Shown here in pieces: positions 7,767-15,369 of a DNA stretch of 64,000 nt. This stretch comes from G963665215 sp963665215. Lineage in GTDB: Bacteria > Chloroflexota > Dehalococcoidia > Lucifugimonadales > CAUZJF01. The notes under the pieces are model-generated. The model did not search any database. It saw only the letters and a program-made list of their open reading frames with translations, and was not told where the DNA came from. The position numbers and the translations under genes are program-made. The stretch covers positions 62,001 to 126,000 of the forward strand of contig CAXXWW010000017.1 in NCBI GenBank assembly GCA_963665215.2, in the 5' to 3' direction. Each line of letters begins with the position of its first letter. Position 1 is the stretch's first letter.

Positions 7767-8594
7767 ATGGTTACACTCGAAACTCAGGCGCTGACCCCCT
7801 ATCAGGTGGAGCGGTATAGCCGCCACATCATCATGCCGCAGGTTGGCAGCAAGGGGCAGCGCAAGCTGCTGGACGCCAGGGCGCTCGTCATCGGCGCCGG
7901 CGGGCTCGGCTCGCCCATAGCGATCTACCTCGCCCTCGCCGGCGTCGGAACCATTGGCATCGTGGATTTTGATACTGTGGACGTCACAAACCTGCAGCGC
8001 CAGATACTGCACCACAACAAGGACGTCGGCCGGCCGAAGGTGGAGTCAGCAAAAGAGACGCTCAACTCCTACAACCCCGACGTGACCGTCATTACCCACG
8101 ATGTGCCCCTGACCTCGGACAACGCCATGGAGATCATGGCCGGTTACGACCTGATCGTCAACGGGGCCGACAACTTCACCGCGCGGTACCTCATCAACGA
8201 CGCCGCCTATCTAAGCGATAAGCCGCTGGTCGACGGCAGCATCCTGATGTTCGACGGCATGGCCTCCGTATTCTTGCCCGGCCAGGGATGCTACCGATGC
8301 CTATTCCCGGAGCCACCACCGCCCGGCGAGGTGCCGAGCTGTGCCGAGGCCGGCGTGCTGGGCATGCTTCCCGGAATGGTGGGCACCATCCAGGCCACGG
8401 AGGCGGTGAAGCTAATCATGGGTGTGGGCAAATCGCTGTCCGGACGGCTCCTGCTCATCGATGCGCTGGACATGGATTTTCGCACGGTCAAGCTGCGCCG
8501 CAACAAGGAGTGCCCGCTCTGCGGCGACAACCCGAGCATAACAGAGCTGATCGACTACGAGGCGTTCTGCGGGGTACCCGCGGTCTCAGCCTAA
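7767..8594 (+). CDS. MoeB/ThiF-family sulfur-carrier adenylyltransferase (E1-like)
   Basis: This 275-residue enzyme belongs to the family that adenylates the C-terminal Gly-Gly of small sulfur carriers (MoaD, ThiS, CysO) for molybdopterin, thiamine or cysteine synthesis. The ATP loop GAGGLGS is at 43-49, followed by VDFDTVDVTNLQRQ with the Arg and Asp of the active site. Zinc is held by CYRC (175, 178) and CPLC (249, 252). The candidate transfer Cys lies in PSCAEAGVLG (Cys192). It lacks the fused C-terminal rhodanese domain of MoeZ-type proteins, but a separate rhodanese follows at 8866. A GGAG site precedes the ATG. Which carrier it serves cannot be told, since none is encoded nearby. Confidence 0.9.
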   Translation: MVTLETQALTPYQVERYSRHIIMPQVGSKGQRKLLDARALVIGAGGLGSPIAIYLALAGVGTIGIVDFDTVDVTNLQRQILHHNKDVGRPKVESAKETLNSYNPDVTVITHDVPLTSDNAMEIMAGYDLIVNGADNFTARYLINDAAYLSDKPLVDGSILMFDGMASVFLPGQGCYRCLFPEPPPPGEVPSCAEAGVLGMLPGMVGTIQATEAVKLIMGVGKSLSGRLLLIDALDMDFRTVKLRRNKECPLCGDNPSITELIDYEAFCGVPAVSA

Positions 8595-8633
8595 TGCGTT
8601 CCCAATAGGTGGTGTTCAACATTAGAGCCCGTT

Positions 8634-8800
8634 TCAGAAGTCCCTTCTGACGTGGCGAGAGAAGGTCAGAGCCTGCCCTGAGCTTGCCGAAGGCATGAGG
8701 GGGTACCGACGAAAGTCGGCAGCTCGCTATCTAGATATGACAGTTAAGGGCCGATGAGGGGATCACCCTCACCTTAATCCTCTCCCATCAAAGGGAGAGG
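8634..8800. repeat. Cluster of short palindromes between moeB-like gene and rhodanese
   Basis: Three hairpins occur in 170 bases: TCAGAAG/CTTCTGA near 8635-8651; a copy of the dispersed motif CCCTGAGCTTGCCGAAGG within 8671-8694; and CCTCTCCC/GGGAGAGG at 8779-8800 with a 6-base loop. The second belongs to the same repeat family as those at 28699, 40302 and 54960. These are intergenic repeats, possibly REP-like, that may also weakly terminate transcription. Confidence 0.55.
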
Positions 8801-8865
8801 AAAGAGCCCAGCGTCCCCTCATGGTAGTTATAAGACAGGCTCAATAGTCTGACTGGGAGGTTTCA

Positions 8866-9717
8866 ATGCCAGCACGGGTAGCGCATCCGGAGTCTATCGT
8901 CGAGACGGGTTGGGTCGCCGAGCACCTGGCCGATCAGAATCTTGCGGTCGCCGAGGTTGACGTAGATACTAAGGCGTATGAGCAGGGACATATCCCGGGC
9001 GCCGTTGCGTGGAACTGGACCACCCAGCTCAATGACACTTTGCGCAGGGATATCCTCACCAGAGAGCAGATGCAACGCCTGCTCGGCGAGTCGGGGATCA
9101 GCCGCAGCACCACAGTGGTGCTCTACGGCGACAACAACAACTGGTTCGCAACCTACGCCTTCTGGCAGCTGAAGGGCTTCGGCCACAGGCGTGTCAAGAT
9201 AATGAACGGCGGCCGCCAGAAGTGGATCGACGAGGGAAGGGCGACGAACACGGAGATGCCCGGTATTGCGCGGCGCGTCTACCGCGCCGGCGACCCGGAC
9301 CCCACCATCAGGGCCACGAGGGACTACGTGCTAGAGGTGGCCTCCACCCGCAACAACGTCGGCCTGGTGGACGTGCGGGCCCCGGCAGAGTTCAGCGGCG
9401 AGCTCCTTGCGCCCGCCAACCTGCCTCAGGAGGGCTCTCAACGAGGTGGGCACATCCCCGGCGCAGCCAACATTCCCTGGGCCTCCGCGGTCAACGAAGC
9501 CGATGGTACCTTCAAGTCCATGGAGGAGCTGAGGCAGATATACGGCGGCCGGGGCATCACGGCCGACAAAGAGACCATCACCTATTGCCGGATCGGCGAG
9601 CGCTCGTCCCACACCTGGTTTGTGCTCACGCAGATCCTCGGGTACAACAAGGTCCGAAACTACGACGGCTCCTGGACCGAGTACGGCAGTATCGTGGGCG
9701 CGCCCATAGAGCGCTAG
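8866..9717 (+). CDS. Thiosulfate sulfurtransferase (two-domain rhodanese)
   Basis: This 283-residue protein has tandem rhodanese domains. The N-terminal inactive domain contains HIPGAVAWNW and the C-terminal domain contains HIPGAANIPWA. The catalytic Cys241 lies in the loop CRIGERS, the form typical of thiosulfate:cyanide sulfurtransferases (CRxGxR). It forms a persulfide and passes sulfur to acceptors in the cytosol. A GGAGG ribosome-binding site sits 7 bases before the ATG. It follows the MoeB/ThiF-like E1 on the same strand, suggesting a sulfur relay in which the rhodanese feeds sulfur to the activated carrier. That coupling is inferred from position only. Confidence 0.93.
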   Translation: MPARVAHPESIVETGWVAEHLADQNLAVAEVDVDTKAYEQGHIPGAVAWNWTTQLNDTLRRDILTREQMQRLLGESGISRSTTVVLYGDNNNWFATYAFWQLKGFGHRRVKIMNGGRQKWIDEGRATNTEMPGIARRVYRAGDPDPTIRATRDYVLEVASTRNNVGLVDVRAPAEFSGELLAPANLPQEGSQRGGHIPGAANIPWASAVNEADGTFKSMEELRQIYGGRGITADKETITYCRIGERSSHTWFVLTQILGYNKVRNYDGSWTEYGSIVGAPIER

Positions 9718-9869
9718 CCAGTAAGCGCCGCTCAGCACGTCGCTTCGAAGGCCCACAGGCTTTGAGCGTCAGTGGGTCGGCGTGTGCCAGCCCGGCCACC
9801 CGGGGATAGCGTATAACAGCGATGGACCGATGCCGGAGTATCCCTCACGGCTCCTCGGCGCACTCCAAT

Positions 9870-11132
9870 CTACACGTAATTGCCGCGGTCCACGAGGTCC
9901 CCGCCGTGGAAGACGTCCACCGCGTTCTTCAAGGCCGCGGTGTCCTGAGAGGGGTCGCCGTCCACCACCAGCAGATCGGCTTGTTTACCCGCTTCAATGG
10001 TGCCCACTTGGCCGTCGATCCAGCACGAGCGCGCCGAGTCGCGGGTCGCCGACACGATGGCCTCCATCGGTGACATCCCCACCTGGACGTGGGAGTCGAT
10101 CTCCTTCTGGAATTCGCCCATCTGGTAGTGGGCCCAGGCGGAGTCAGAGCCGCATACGAGCCTTACGCCCTCGGCCCTCATCCTGGAGATGTGATCGAGC
10201 CTTATCTCGTGGACCCTGCGAAACTCGTCCAGCTCCTCCCGTTCCTGCTCGGTGAGCCCCTCGGACTGCATTTTGTCCTCCAGGAACCGCCCACTCTCCA
10301 CGCCCTGGTGCAGGGTGGGATTGACGAACACCCCTTGCCTGGCGAACCTCTCGGTGATCTCGGGCCTGTATTTGAAGGCGCCGTCGGGCTCCCGGTAGTA
10401 GGCATGAATGATGGTATCGACCCCTGCGTCGAGCGCGTTGACGATTCCCTGAGACGAAGCGCAATGGGCGGCGGCGTGCTTGCCGAACCTGTGAGCCTCG
10501 TCGCAGATGGCGAAAAGCTCTTCTACCGAGAAAGAGGGCCTGAGAGGGTACGAGGTCCGTGTGCTGCCCCCCGTCGCGGTTATCTTGATGAAGTCGGCCC
10601 CTTCCTTGATGAGCTGGCGCACGGCGGCGCGGCACTCGTTCTCACCGGTGGCCTGCACGCCGAAGTAGCTGAGATGGCCGCCGATGATTGCCACCGGCCG
10701 ACCCGACAGAACGAGCCGCGGCGCCGGCGTGATACCCATCCGCACCGCCTCTCGCAACATGAAGGTCGTCCGGTTCTTGGCGCCGCAGTCGCGCACCGTG
10801 GTTACTCCCGAGAAGAGGTGGGCCCTGGCGTTGCGGGCCGCCTGGAGCGTCAATACCTCGTCCGGAAGGGGCGCCAGCTCGTCTCCCTTGCGGCCGTCGG
10901 CCATTCCGATCAGGTGGACGTGGCAGTCGACCAGGCCGGGCAAGAGGGTATTGTCCGGGTAGTCGAACTCCTGGACCTGCGCGCCCTCAGGCGCCACGAC
11001 GCTCTCCTCCGTACCAACGGCGCTAATGGCGTCGCCTTCTATCAGGATGGTCCCCCGCTCGAGGGGCGCCGCGCCCGTGCCATCTATGAGGCGCGCGGCC
11101 CTGATGAGCTTGAACCCGTTACCGTTGGTCAT
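9870..11132 (-). CDS. Amidohydrolase-superfamily hydrolase (paralogue 1)
   Basis: This 420-residue metal-dependent hydrolase belongs to the imidazolonepropionase/Xaa-Pro dipeptidase-like branch of the amidohydrolases. The first metal motif is LVDCHVHLIG. The strand-4 lysine block is GADFIKITATGGS, further histidines lie in AHCASSQG and DTIIHAYY, and the late metal Asp is in VCGSDSAW. The end (GTIEAGKQADLLVVDGDPSQD) is the flanking beta-domain typical of the family. No signal peptide is visible. It follows a close paralogue (11213-12532) with 80 bases between. The substrate is unknown; peptidase, carbamate or cyclic amide hydrolysis are all found in relatives. Confidence 0.9.
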   Translation of the reverse strand: MTNGNGFKLIRAARLIDGTGAAPLERGTILIEGDAISAVGTEESVVAPEGAQVQEFDYPDNTLLPGLVDCHVHLIGMADGRKGDELAPLPDEVLTLQAARNARAHLFSGVTTVRDCGAKNRTTFMLREAVRMGITPAPRLVLSGRPVAIIGGHLSYFGVQATGENECRAAVRQLIKEGADFIKITATGGSTRTSYPLRPSFSVEELFAICDEAHRFGKHAAAHCASSQGIVNALDAGVDTIIHAYYREPDGAFKYRPEITERFARQGVFVNPTLHQGVESGRFLEDKMQSEGLTEQEREELDEFRRVHEIRLDHISRMRAEGVRLVCGSDSAWAHYQMGEFQKEIDSHVQVGMSPMEAIVSATRDSARSCWIDGQVGTIEAGKQADLLVVDGDPSQDTAALKNAVDVFHGGDLVDRGNYV

Positions 11133-11212
11133 ATCTATCTCCTGTTGAGTCGGGTCTCGTCGGCGGAACCACAGGGAGCGGCCCTCGTGAGCGCGCGGCG
11201 ATCATCCCGGAG

Positions 11213-12532
11213 CTAGCCGCCAGGTGGCATCTGCCGGATGGCGGCCAGGACCTCGGCCGATCCCCTCTCCACTCGCCAGCCGGCCTGGAAGACGTCTACG
11301 ACGTTCCACAGGTCCCCGATGTTCTCGGAGGGGTTGCCGTCGAGCACGACGATGTCAGCCTCTTTGCCCGCCTCCAGAGTGCCCACCGTGTCGTCGATTC
11401 CCAGGGCGGCTGCTGCTTCGCTCGTCACCGAGAGCACCCCTTGCATGGGCGAGCGACCGGCCATGACCAGGCACTCGGTCTCATACTGGGTGTTGCCCAG
11501 CCGGTAGTCTCCCCACGAGGAGTCGGACCCGGTAATCACCTTCAGCCCCATCTCTATCAGCCGCTGGCAGTGCTCCAGCCTGGTCTCGAAGGCGCGTAAG
11601 CCCTTGTCCAGCTGACGCTGCTGCTGTGCGGTCAGGGCACGTCGCTCCTTCTTGCGCTGCAATGCCCAGATACTGGCCCTCATGACGTGCAGGGTCGGAT
11701 TTACGTACGCGCCTTGCTTCCCGATACGCTCGGCGATGTCCTCCCGGAAGCTCTCGAAGCCATCAGCCTCCTTGAATACGCAGTGGATGATCATGTCCAC
11801 GCCCGCGTCCAGTGAGTTGACGATGCCCTGCGCCGAGAGGCAATGAGTGGCGGTTAGCTTGCCGAAGCTGTGGGCCTCGTCGGTGATGGCGAACATCTCG
11901 TCAACGTTGAAGGCCGGCCGAAGGGGGAAGGACGTCAGCGTGGAGCCGCCGGTGGCGGTGATCTTTATGTAGTCCGCCCCCTCTTTGATAAGCTGCCGGG
12001 TCATGGCCCGGGCCTCGATAGGCCCGGTCACCTCGGAGCCGAAGTAGCCCATGTGTCCGCCGATGATGGATACCGCGCGGCCGCACAGGACCATGCGGGG
12101 GCCGGACGCCCTACCCTCCCGGATGGCGTCTCGCAACCGGAACATGGTGAGGTTCTTGGGCCCGTTCTCGCGTATGGAGGTGACGCCGGAGAACAGGGCG
12201 GTCCTGGCGTTGCGGGCGGACTGAAGGGTTAGGACCTCGTCGGGGAGCCCGGCCAGATCGTCCCCAAGGCGGCCGTCCCCAAATCCGTTGTGGTGGGTGT
12301 GGCAGTCCACCATCCCGGGCATGACGGTCTTGTCCGGATAGTCCAGGACCTGGACGGTGGAGCCTTCGGGCGCGGCCACGTCACTCTGAGGGCCCACAGC
12401 CCGAATCTTCGAGCCGTCAATGAGGATGGCGGACCGCTCGATGGGCGGCCCACCCCGGCCATCGATCAAGAGGCCGGCATGTATCAGCTTGTAGTCGTAG
12501 CCCTCGCCTGGCGCCCGCCCCCTCGGGGTCAC
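11213..12532 (-). CDS. Amidohydrolase-superfamily hydrolase (paralogue 2)
   Basis: This 439-residue protein has the same architecture as the gene immediately downstream: MVDCHTHHNGFGDGR (first metal site), GADYIKITATGGSTLTSFPLRP, THCLSAQGIVNSLDAGVDMIIH, ITGSDSSWGDYR and the ending GTLEAGKEADIVVLDGNPSENI. The two proteins align along their whole length, so this is a tandem duplication. Its first codons overlap the stop of the PH-domain gene by 4 bases (12529-12532), implying translational coupling. The substrate is unknown. Confidence 0.9.
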   Translation of the reverse strand: MTPRGRAPGEGYDYKLIHAGLLIDGRGGPPIERSAILIDGSKIRAVGPQSDVAAPEGSTVQVLDYPDKTVMPGMVDCHTHHNGFGDGRLGDDLAGLPDEVLTLQSARNARTALFSGVTSIRENGPKNLTMFRLRDAIREGRASGPRMVLCGRAVSIIGGHMGYFGSEVTGPIEARAMTRQLIKEGADYIKITATGGSTLTSFPLRPAFNVDEMFAITDEAHSFGKLTATHCLSAQGIVNSLDAGVDMIIHCVFKEADGFESFREDIAERIGKQGAYVNPTLHVMRASIWALQRKKERRALTAQQQRQLDKGLRAFETRLEHCQRLIEMGLKVITGSDSSWGDYRLGNTQYETECLVMAGRSPMQGVLSVTSEAAAALGIDDTVGTLEAGKEADIVVLDGNPSENIGDLWNVVDVFQAGWRVERGSAEVLAAIRQMPPGG

Positions 12533-13152
12533 GCGGTTGGCGGCTTGTCACGCGGAGGTACGTGCGGATCGTACCGAGAGACGCCTGGATCATATGACCG
12601 AGGCTCATCCTGCGGAACATCTGGCGGCACATCTGGCTGCCCATCGGGGGAAGAGTCCACATCCTGGCCCTGCTCCGAATCGGGCGTGACCGCGTCCATC
12701 CGCTCTCGTAGCTGGTCGGCGACTCCCGCCAGCGCGGGAACGTACGTCAGGCTCGCGGTGGCGCCGTTATCCAGCAATATGTCGATGGCCTGGTAGCCGA
12801 GGGCCCGCCCGAATTTCCCATACCGGGCCCTGACGTCCGACAGCTGGGACATCGGGATCGGGTACCTGCTCGTCTTGAGGATGCCGCCGCGCTGATAGAT
12901 CAACGTATCGTCGGTGATGATGTACTCGCTCCTGCGCCACGAGAAGTACCTGGGCACAATTATCATGACCGTTAGCAAGGCGACAGTGACCTCGTCAATC
13001 GGCAATACCTGAGTGAGGAGGACCGCGTACACCACAACTAGCCACGGCGTCGAGGCCCAGAGCCAGGCCCACTTCACCTGCTTTATTCGGATCGCGTCCT
13101 CAGGTATCTCGATGATCTTGTCCGGCGGCGTGCTCTCACTGCCCATAGTCAC
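12529..13152 (-). CDS. Membrane protein with bacterial PH (bPH2-type) domain
   Basis: This 207-residue protein has two adjacent hydrophobic segments (about 30-50 and 55-70), followed by the pattern SWRRSEYIITDDTLIYQRGGILKTSRYPIPMSQLSDVRARYG, typical of bacterial Pleckstrin-homology domains (old DUF304) in which a membrane hairpin precedes a beta-rich domain. The tail is acidic and Pro-rich. It is the first gene of a three-gene minus-strand unit with two amidohydrolases, sharing a 4-base stop/start overlap with the first. Its role is unknown; relatives are small membrane-anchored proteins without an assigned reaction. Confidence 0.75.
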   Translation of the reverse strand: MTMGSESTPPDKIIEIPEDAIRIKQVKWAWLWASTPWLVVVYAVLLTQVLPIDEVTVALLTVMIIVPRYFSWRRSEYIITDDTLIYQRGGILKTSRYPIPMSQLSDVRARYGKFGRALGYQAIDILLDNGATASLTYVPALAGVADQLRERMDAVTPDSEQGQDVDSSPDGQPDVPPDVPQDEPRSYDPGVSRYDPHVPPRDKPPTA

Positions 13153-13229
13153 TCGTTCTCCCGAATCAATTGCTAATCGGCCTCGCCGGCGAGCTCCGCC
13201 GGCCCTTAGACAGATACAGTATACATCAC

Positions 13230-13296
13230 GGGTGGGGAATGGGGGATGGGGTGAAGCGGATGGGGTGAAGGGGATAGGGGATGGGGTGCGGGGTCA
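13230..13296 (+). repeat. G-rich short tandem repeat
   Basis: GGATGGGGTG recurs with AAG or similar spacers (gggggatggggtgaagcggatggggtgaaggggataggggatggggtg), in the gap upstream of the PH-domain gene. The many GGGG runs could form G-quadruplexes. No gene is seen. Confidence 0.6.
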
Positions 13297-13418
13297 AGCC
13301 TCCGGCAGCGAAGGCGTGCCGCTGACCTCCCTCGCCGTACGACCGGCAGTGCCCGGGGAAGTCACCAGCCGGTTAGCCTGGCGTCCGGCCAGCCCGCTTG
13401 CCCAGTGTTCCCGGAACG

Positions 13419-13760
13419 CTAGACGTGTTCTGTCTCACCTAGCACACCGGCCAACCGCTCGTTATCGGCTTTCAGACGCCGGTTCGCCGCCTCGGCCATT
13501 TGGAGACGGTCCAGCAGCTTCATCACAACCTCGACTCCAGCCAGGTTTACGCCCAGGTCGTCCATCAGGCTTCTCATGCGGCGGACCCTCTCCACATCCC
13601 GCCGGGAATAGACCCGCTGGTTCCCCCCAGTGCGATAAGGCTCCACAAGCCCCAGGCGCTCGTAGTATCTCAATGTCTGGGTCTGCACTCCCAGAATCCG
13701 CGCCGCCACGCTTATGACGAAGCACGGCTCATCGCGGCCGGGGATATCATTCATTGACAT
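13419..13760 (-). CDS. hspR: HspR-like MerR-family heat-shock repressor
   Basis: This 113-residue protein has the MerR helix-turn-helix (FVISVAARILGVQTQTLRYYERLGLVEP, then GNQRVYSRRDVERVRRMRSLMDDLGVNLAGVEVVM), followed by a short coiled coil. HspR repressors control dnaK/dnaJ/hsp20-type genes by binding HAIR operators with DnaK as co-repressor. The protein lacks the Cys/His metal ligands of MerR proper. Its start lies within the last 14 bases of dnaJ, so hspR is cotranscribed and probably autoregulated, as in Actinobacteria. I could not find a clear HAIR inverted repeat in the dnaJ/hsp20 gap. Confidence 0.85.
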   Translation of the reverse strand: MSMNDIPGRDEPCFVISVAARILGVQTQTLRYYERLGLVEPYRTGGNQRVYSRRDVERVRRMRSLMDDLGVNLAGVEVVMKLLDRLQMAEAANRRLKADNERLAGVLGETEHV

Positions 13761-14658
13761 GGCTTGTCACCTCTTCTCCGGCGCGGAGCGCCCTGAAACT
13801 GCGGATGAGCTCCCGCTGCTCACCGGTCAAATTCGTTGGCATCTTGGGTCGAATCACCACGTACAGATCGCCCCTGGTGTCTTTCGAGCCCAGCTTGGGC
13901 ATGCCCTGTCCTGCCAATCGAATCCTCTGCCCGTTCTGGCTCTCCGGCGGCACCTTGACGCTGACCTTGCCCTTCATCGCCCTTACCTCCACCTCGCCCC
14001 CAAGAATCGCGTCCTCGAGGGGTACCGCGACATCCGTGTGCAGATCGGCACCCTTTCGAATGAAGCGCTTGTGGGGAGCAACGGTGATGTTGAGCAGCAG
14101 CTCCTGCCCGCCTCCAGGGCTGATACGCACCACCGAGCCCGTGTCGACTCCCGGCGGTATGCTCACCTCGATGCGACGGTCGCTGCCGGCTGAGGAGATG
14201 GTCACCTGTCGCGCGGCGCCAGAGTACGCCTCCTCCAGAGTCACCTCAACGGCGGCCTCAATACGCCTCGACGAGGCTGACCGGCCCCGACGCCCTCCGA
14301 AACCCCCGAAATCGGTAAGCAGGTCCCCGAGCCCAGAGAATGGGTCGACCCCCGCTCTCCGTCCCTGTCTTCCAGTGCGGTAGGTCCAGCTGTACGGCGA
14401 TCCGGCGACATCTCCATACTGGGCTTTGATCTGGTCGGCGCGTTTCCACTGGTCGCCGTATTTGTCGTACTTCTTGCGGGAGTCCGGGTCCGAGAGCACT
14501 TCGTATGCCTCGTTGATCCGCTTGAACATCGACTCGGCCTTCTTGTCACCCGGGTTGAGGTCGGGATGGTACTGGCGCGCCAACTTTCTGTATGCCTGCC
14601 GGATCTCCTTGTCGGCGGCGCCTCTGGTGACGCCCAGCATGCTGTAGTAATCGCTCAT
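13747..14658 (-). CDS. DnaJ-type co-chaperone lacking the zinc finger (CbpA-like)
   Basis: This 303-residue protein has an N-terminal J domain with HPD at 31-33 (RQYHPDLNPGDKKAE), a glycine-rich linker (about 85-120), and C-terminal beta-sandwich peptide-binding domains (VEVTLEEAYSGAARQVTI, IPPGVDTGSVVRI, PPESQNGQRIRLAGQGMPKLG). The four CxxCxGxG zinc repeats of full DnaJ are absent, giving the type II/CbpA form. It stimulates DnaK ATPase. It is the first gene of a dnaJ-hspR unit, divergent from hsp20. Confidence 0.93.
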   Translation of the reverse strand: MSDYYSMLGVTRGAADKEIRQAYRKLARQYHPDLNPGDKKAESMFKRINEAYEVLSDPDSRKKYDKYGDQWKRADQIKAQYGDVAGSPYSWTYRTGRQGRRAGVDPFSGLGDLLTDFGGFGGRRGRSASSRRIEAAVEVTLEEAYSGAARQVTISSAGSDRRIEVSIPPGVDTGSVVRISPGGGQELLLNITVAPHKRFIRKGADLHTDVAVPLEDAILGGEVEVRAMKGKVSVKVPPESQNGQRIRLAGQGMPKLGSKDTRGDLYVVIRPKMPTNLTGEQRELIRSFRALRAGEEVTSHVNE

Positions 14659-14688
14659 TATCCAGGTCCCTCAGCTCCAGTGCCGTTT

Positions 14689-14694
14689 ATTATA
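14689..14694 (-). promoter_or_regulatory. -10 box for dnaJ-hspR
   Basis: A perfect TATAAT on the minus strand lies 31 bases before the dnaJ start. The -35 region (TGGTTT at 18-base spacing) is weak, which is common for repressor- or activator-controlled heat-shock promoters. Confidence 0.5.
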
Positions 14695-14747
14695 GCATAC
14701 TTCAGGTAGCACAAACCATCAAACCTCATATCCAGGATATATAAGAC

Positions 14748-14777
14748 TTGACATCTTCACTACAGCTTTACTATAAT
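14748..14777 (+). promoter_or_regulatory. Strong sigma70 promoter for hsp20
   Basis: Perfect consensus boxes TTGACA (14748-14753) and TATAAT (14772-14777) are separated by 18 bases, giving a leader of about 65 bases before the hsp20 ATG. A promoter this strong for a heat-shock gene implies repression in normal growth, plausibly by the adjacent HspR. Confidence 0.8.
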
Positions 14778-14847
14778 GGTGATAACCGCTGCATGGACCG
14801 AATGTCCAAGATTAGCGAGTCTAATTTAGCACACTGGAGGTGCGAAT

Positions 14848-15291
14848 ATGGTTTTACGGCGATGGTACCCGTTAGCGGAGATTGGACGCATGGAGGAGAA
14901 CGCGAACCGTTTCCGGCGGGCCTTCGGGGCCGGGCGGTCTCTGTACTGGCCAGTGAGCAATGGAGCTCTGCCCCTGGACGTCGAGGAGGAGGACGACAGC
15001 ATCATAGTACGCGCCTCACTGCCCGGCGTGCGCCCAGAGGATATCGAGGTCACCACGGAAGACGGAGTCCTGACCATAAAGGCGGAATCGGAGGCTGACA
15101 GCGAGGTCAATGAGGGCGCTTTCTTGATTCATGAGCGAAGGAACGGCTCGCTCCGTCGGTCGATTCGTTTGCCCGACGCGGTCGACGCGGGCAGGGCCGA
15201 GACAAGCTATGAGCACGGGGTTCTGACGGTGTCATTCCCCAAGCAGGAAGCCAGAAAGCCCAAGCGCCTGGAGGTCAAGGTCAAGAGCTAA
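14848..15291 (+). CDS. Small heat-shock protein, Hsp20/alpha-crystallin family
   Basis: This 147-residue protein contains the alpha-crystallin domain (about 38-140). LPLDVEEEDDSIIVRASLPGVRPEDIEV is the opening strand pair, GVLTIKAE is typical of bacterial Hsp20, and the domain ends with the A-x-x-x-n-GVL motif AETSYEHGVLTVSFPK. It acts as an ATP-independent holdase in the cytosol. A GGAGGTG ribosome-binding site lies 8 bases upstream of the ATG. It is divergent from dnaJ-hspR and has its own consensus promoter. Confidence 0.95.
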   Translation: MVLRRWYPLAEIGRMEENANRFRRAFGAGRSLYWPVSNGALPLDVEEEDDSIIVRASLPGVRPEDIEVTTEDGVLTIKAESEADSEVNEGAFLIHERRNGSLRRSIRLPDAVDAGRAETSYEHGVLTVSFPKQEARKPKRLEVKVKS

Positions 15292-15305
15292 TCCGGCAAC
15301 ACGCC

Positions 15306-15324
15306 CGGCGAGGGGCACTCGCCG
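15306..15324 (+). terminator. GC hairpin after hsp20
   Basis: CGGCGAG/CTCGCCG forms a 7-bp stem with a 5-base loop 14 bases after the hsp20 stop. There is no T-run, so termination is uncertain. Confidence 0.4.
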
Positions 15325-15369
15325 CGCGATAGCGTCGTAATCGTGGACAGCGGCCCCTCTCCGCGTGCG

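Noticed and set aside
14810..14842. CIRCE-like element before hsp20
   Set aside because: TTAGCAC and GAGTCTAA are present, but in the wrong order and spacing for TTAGCACTC-N9-GAGTGCTAA.
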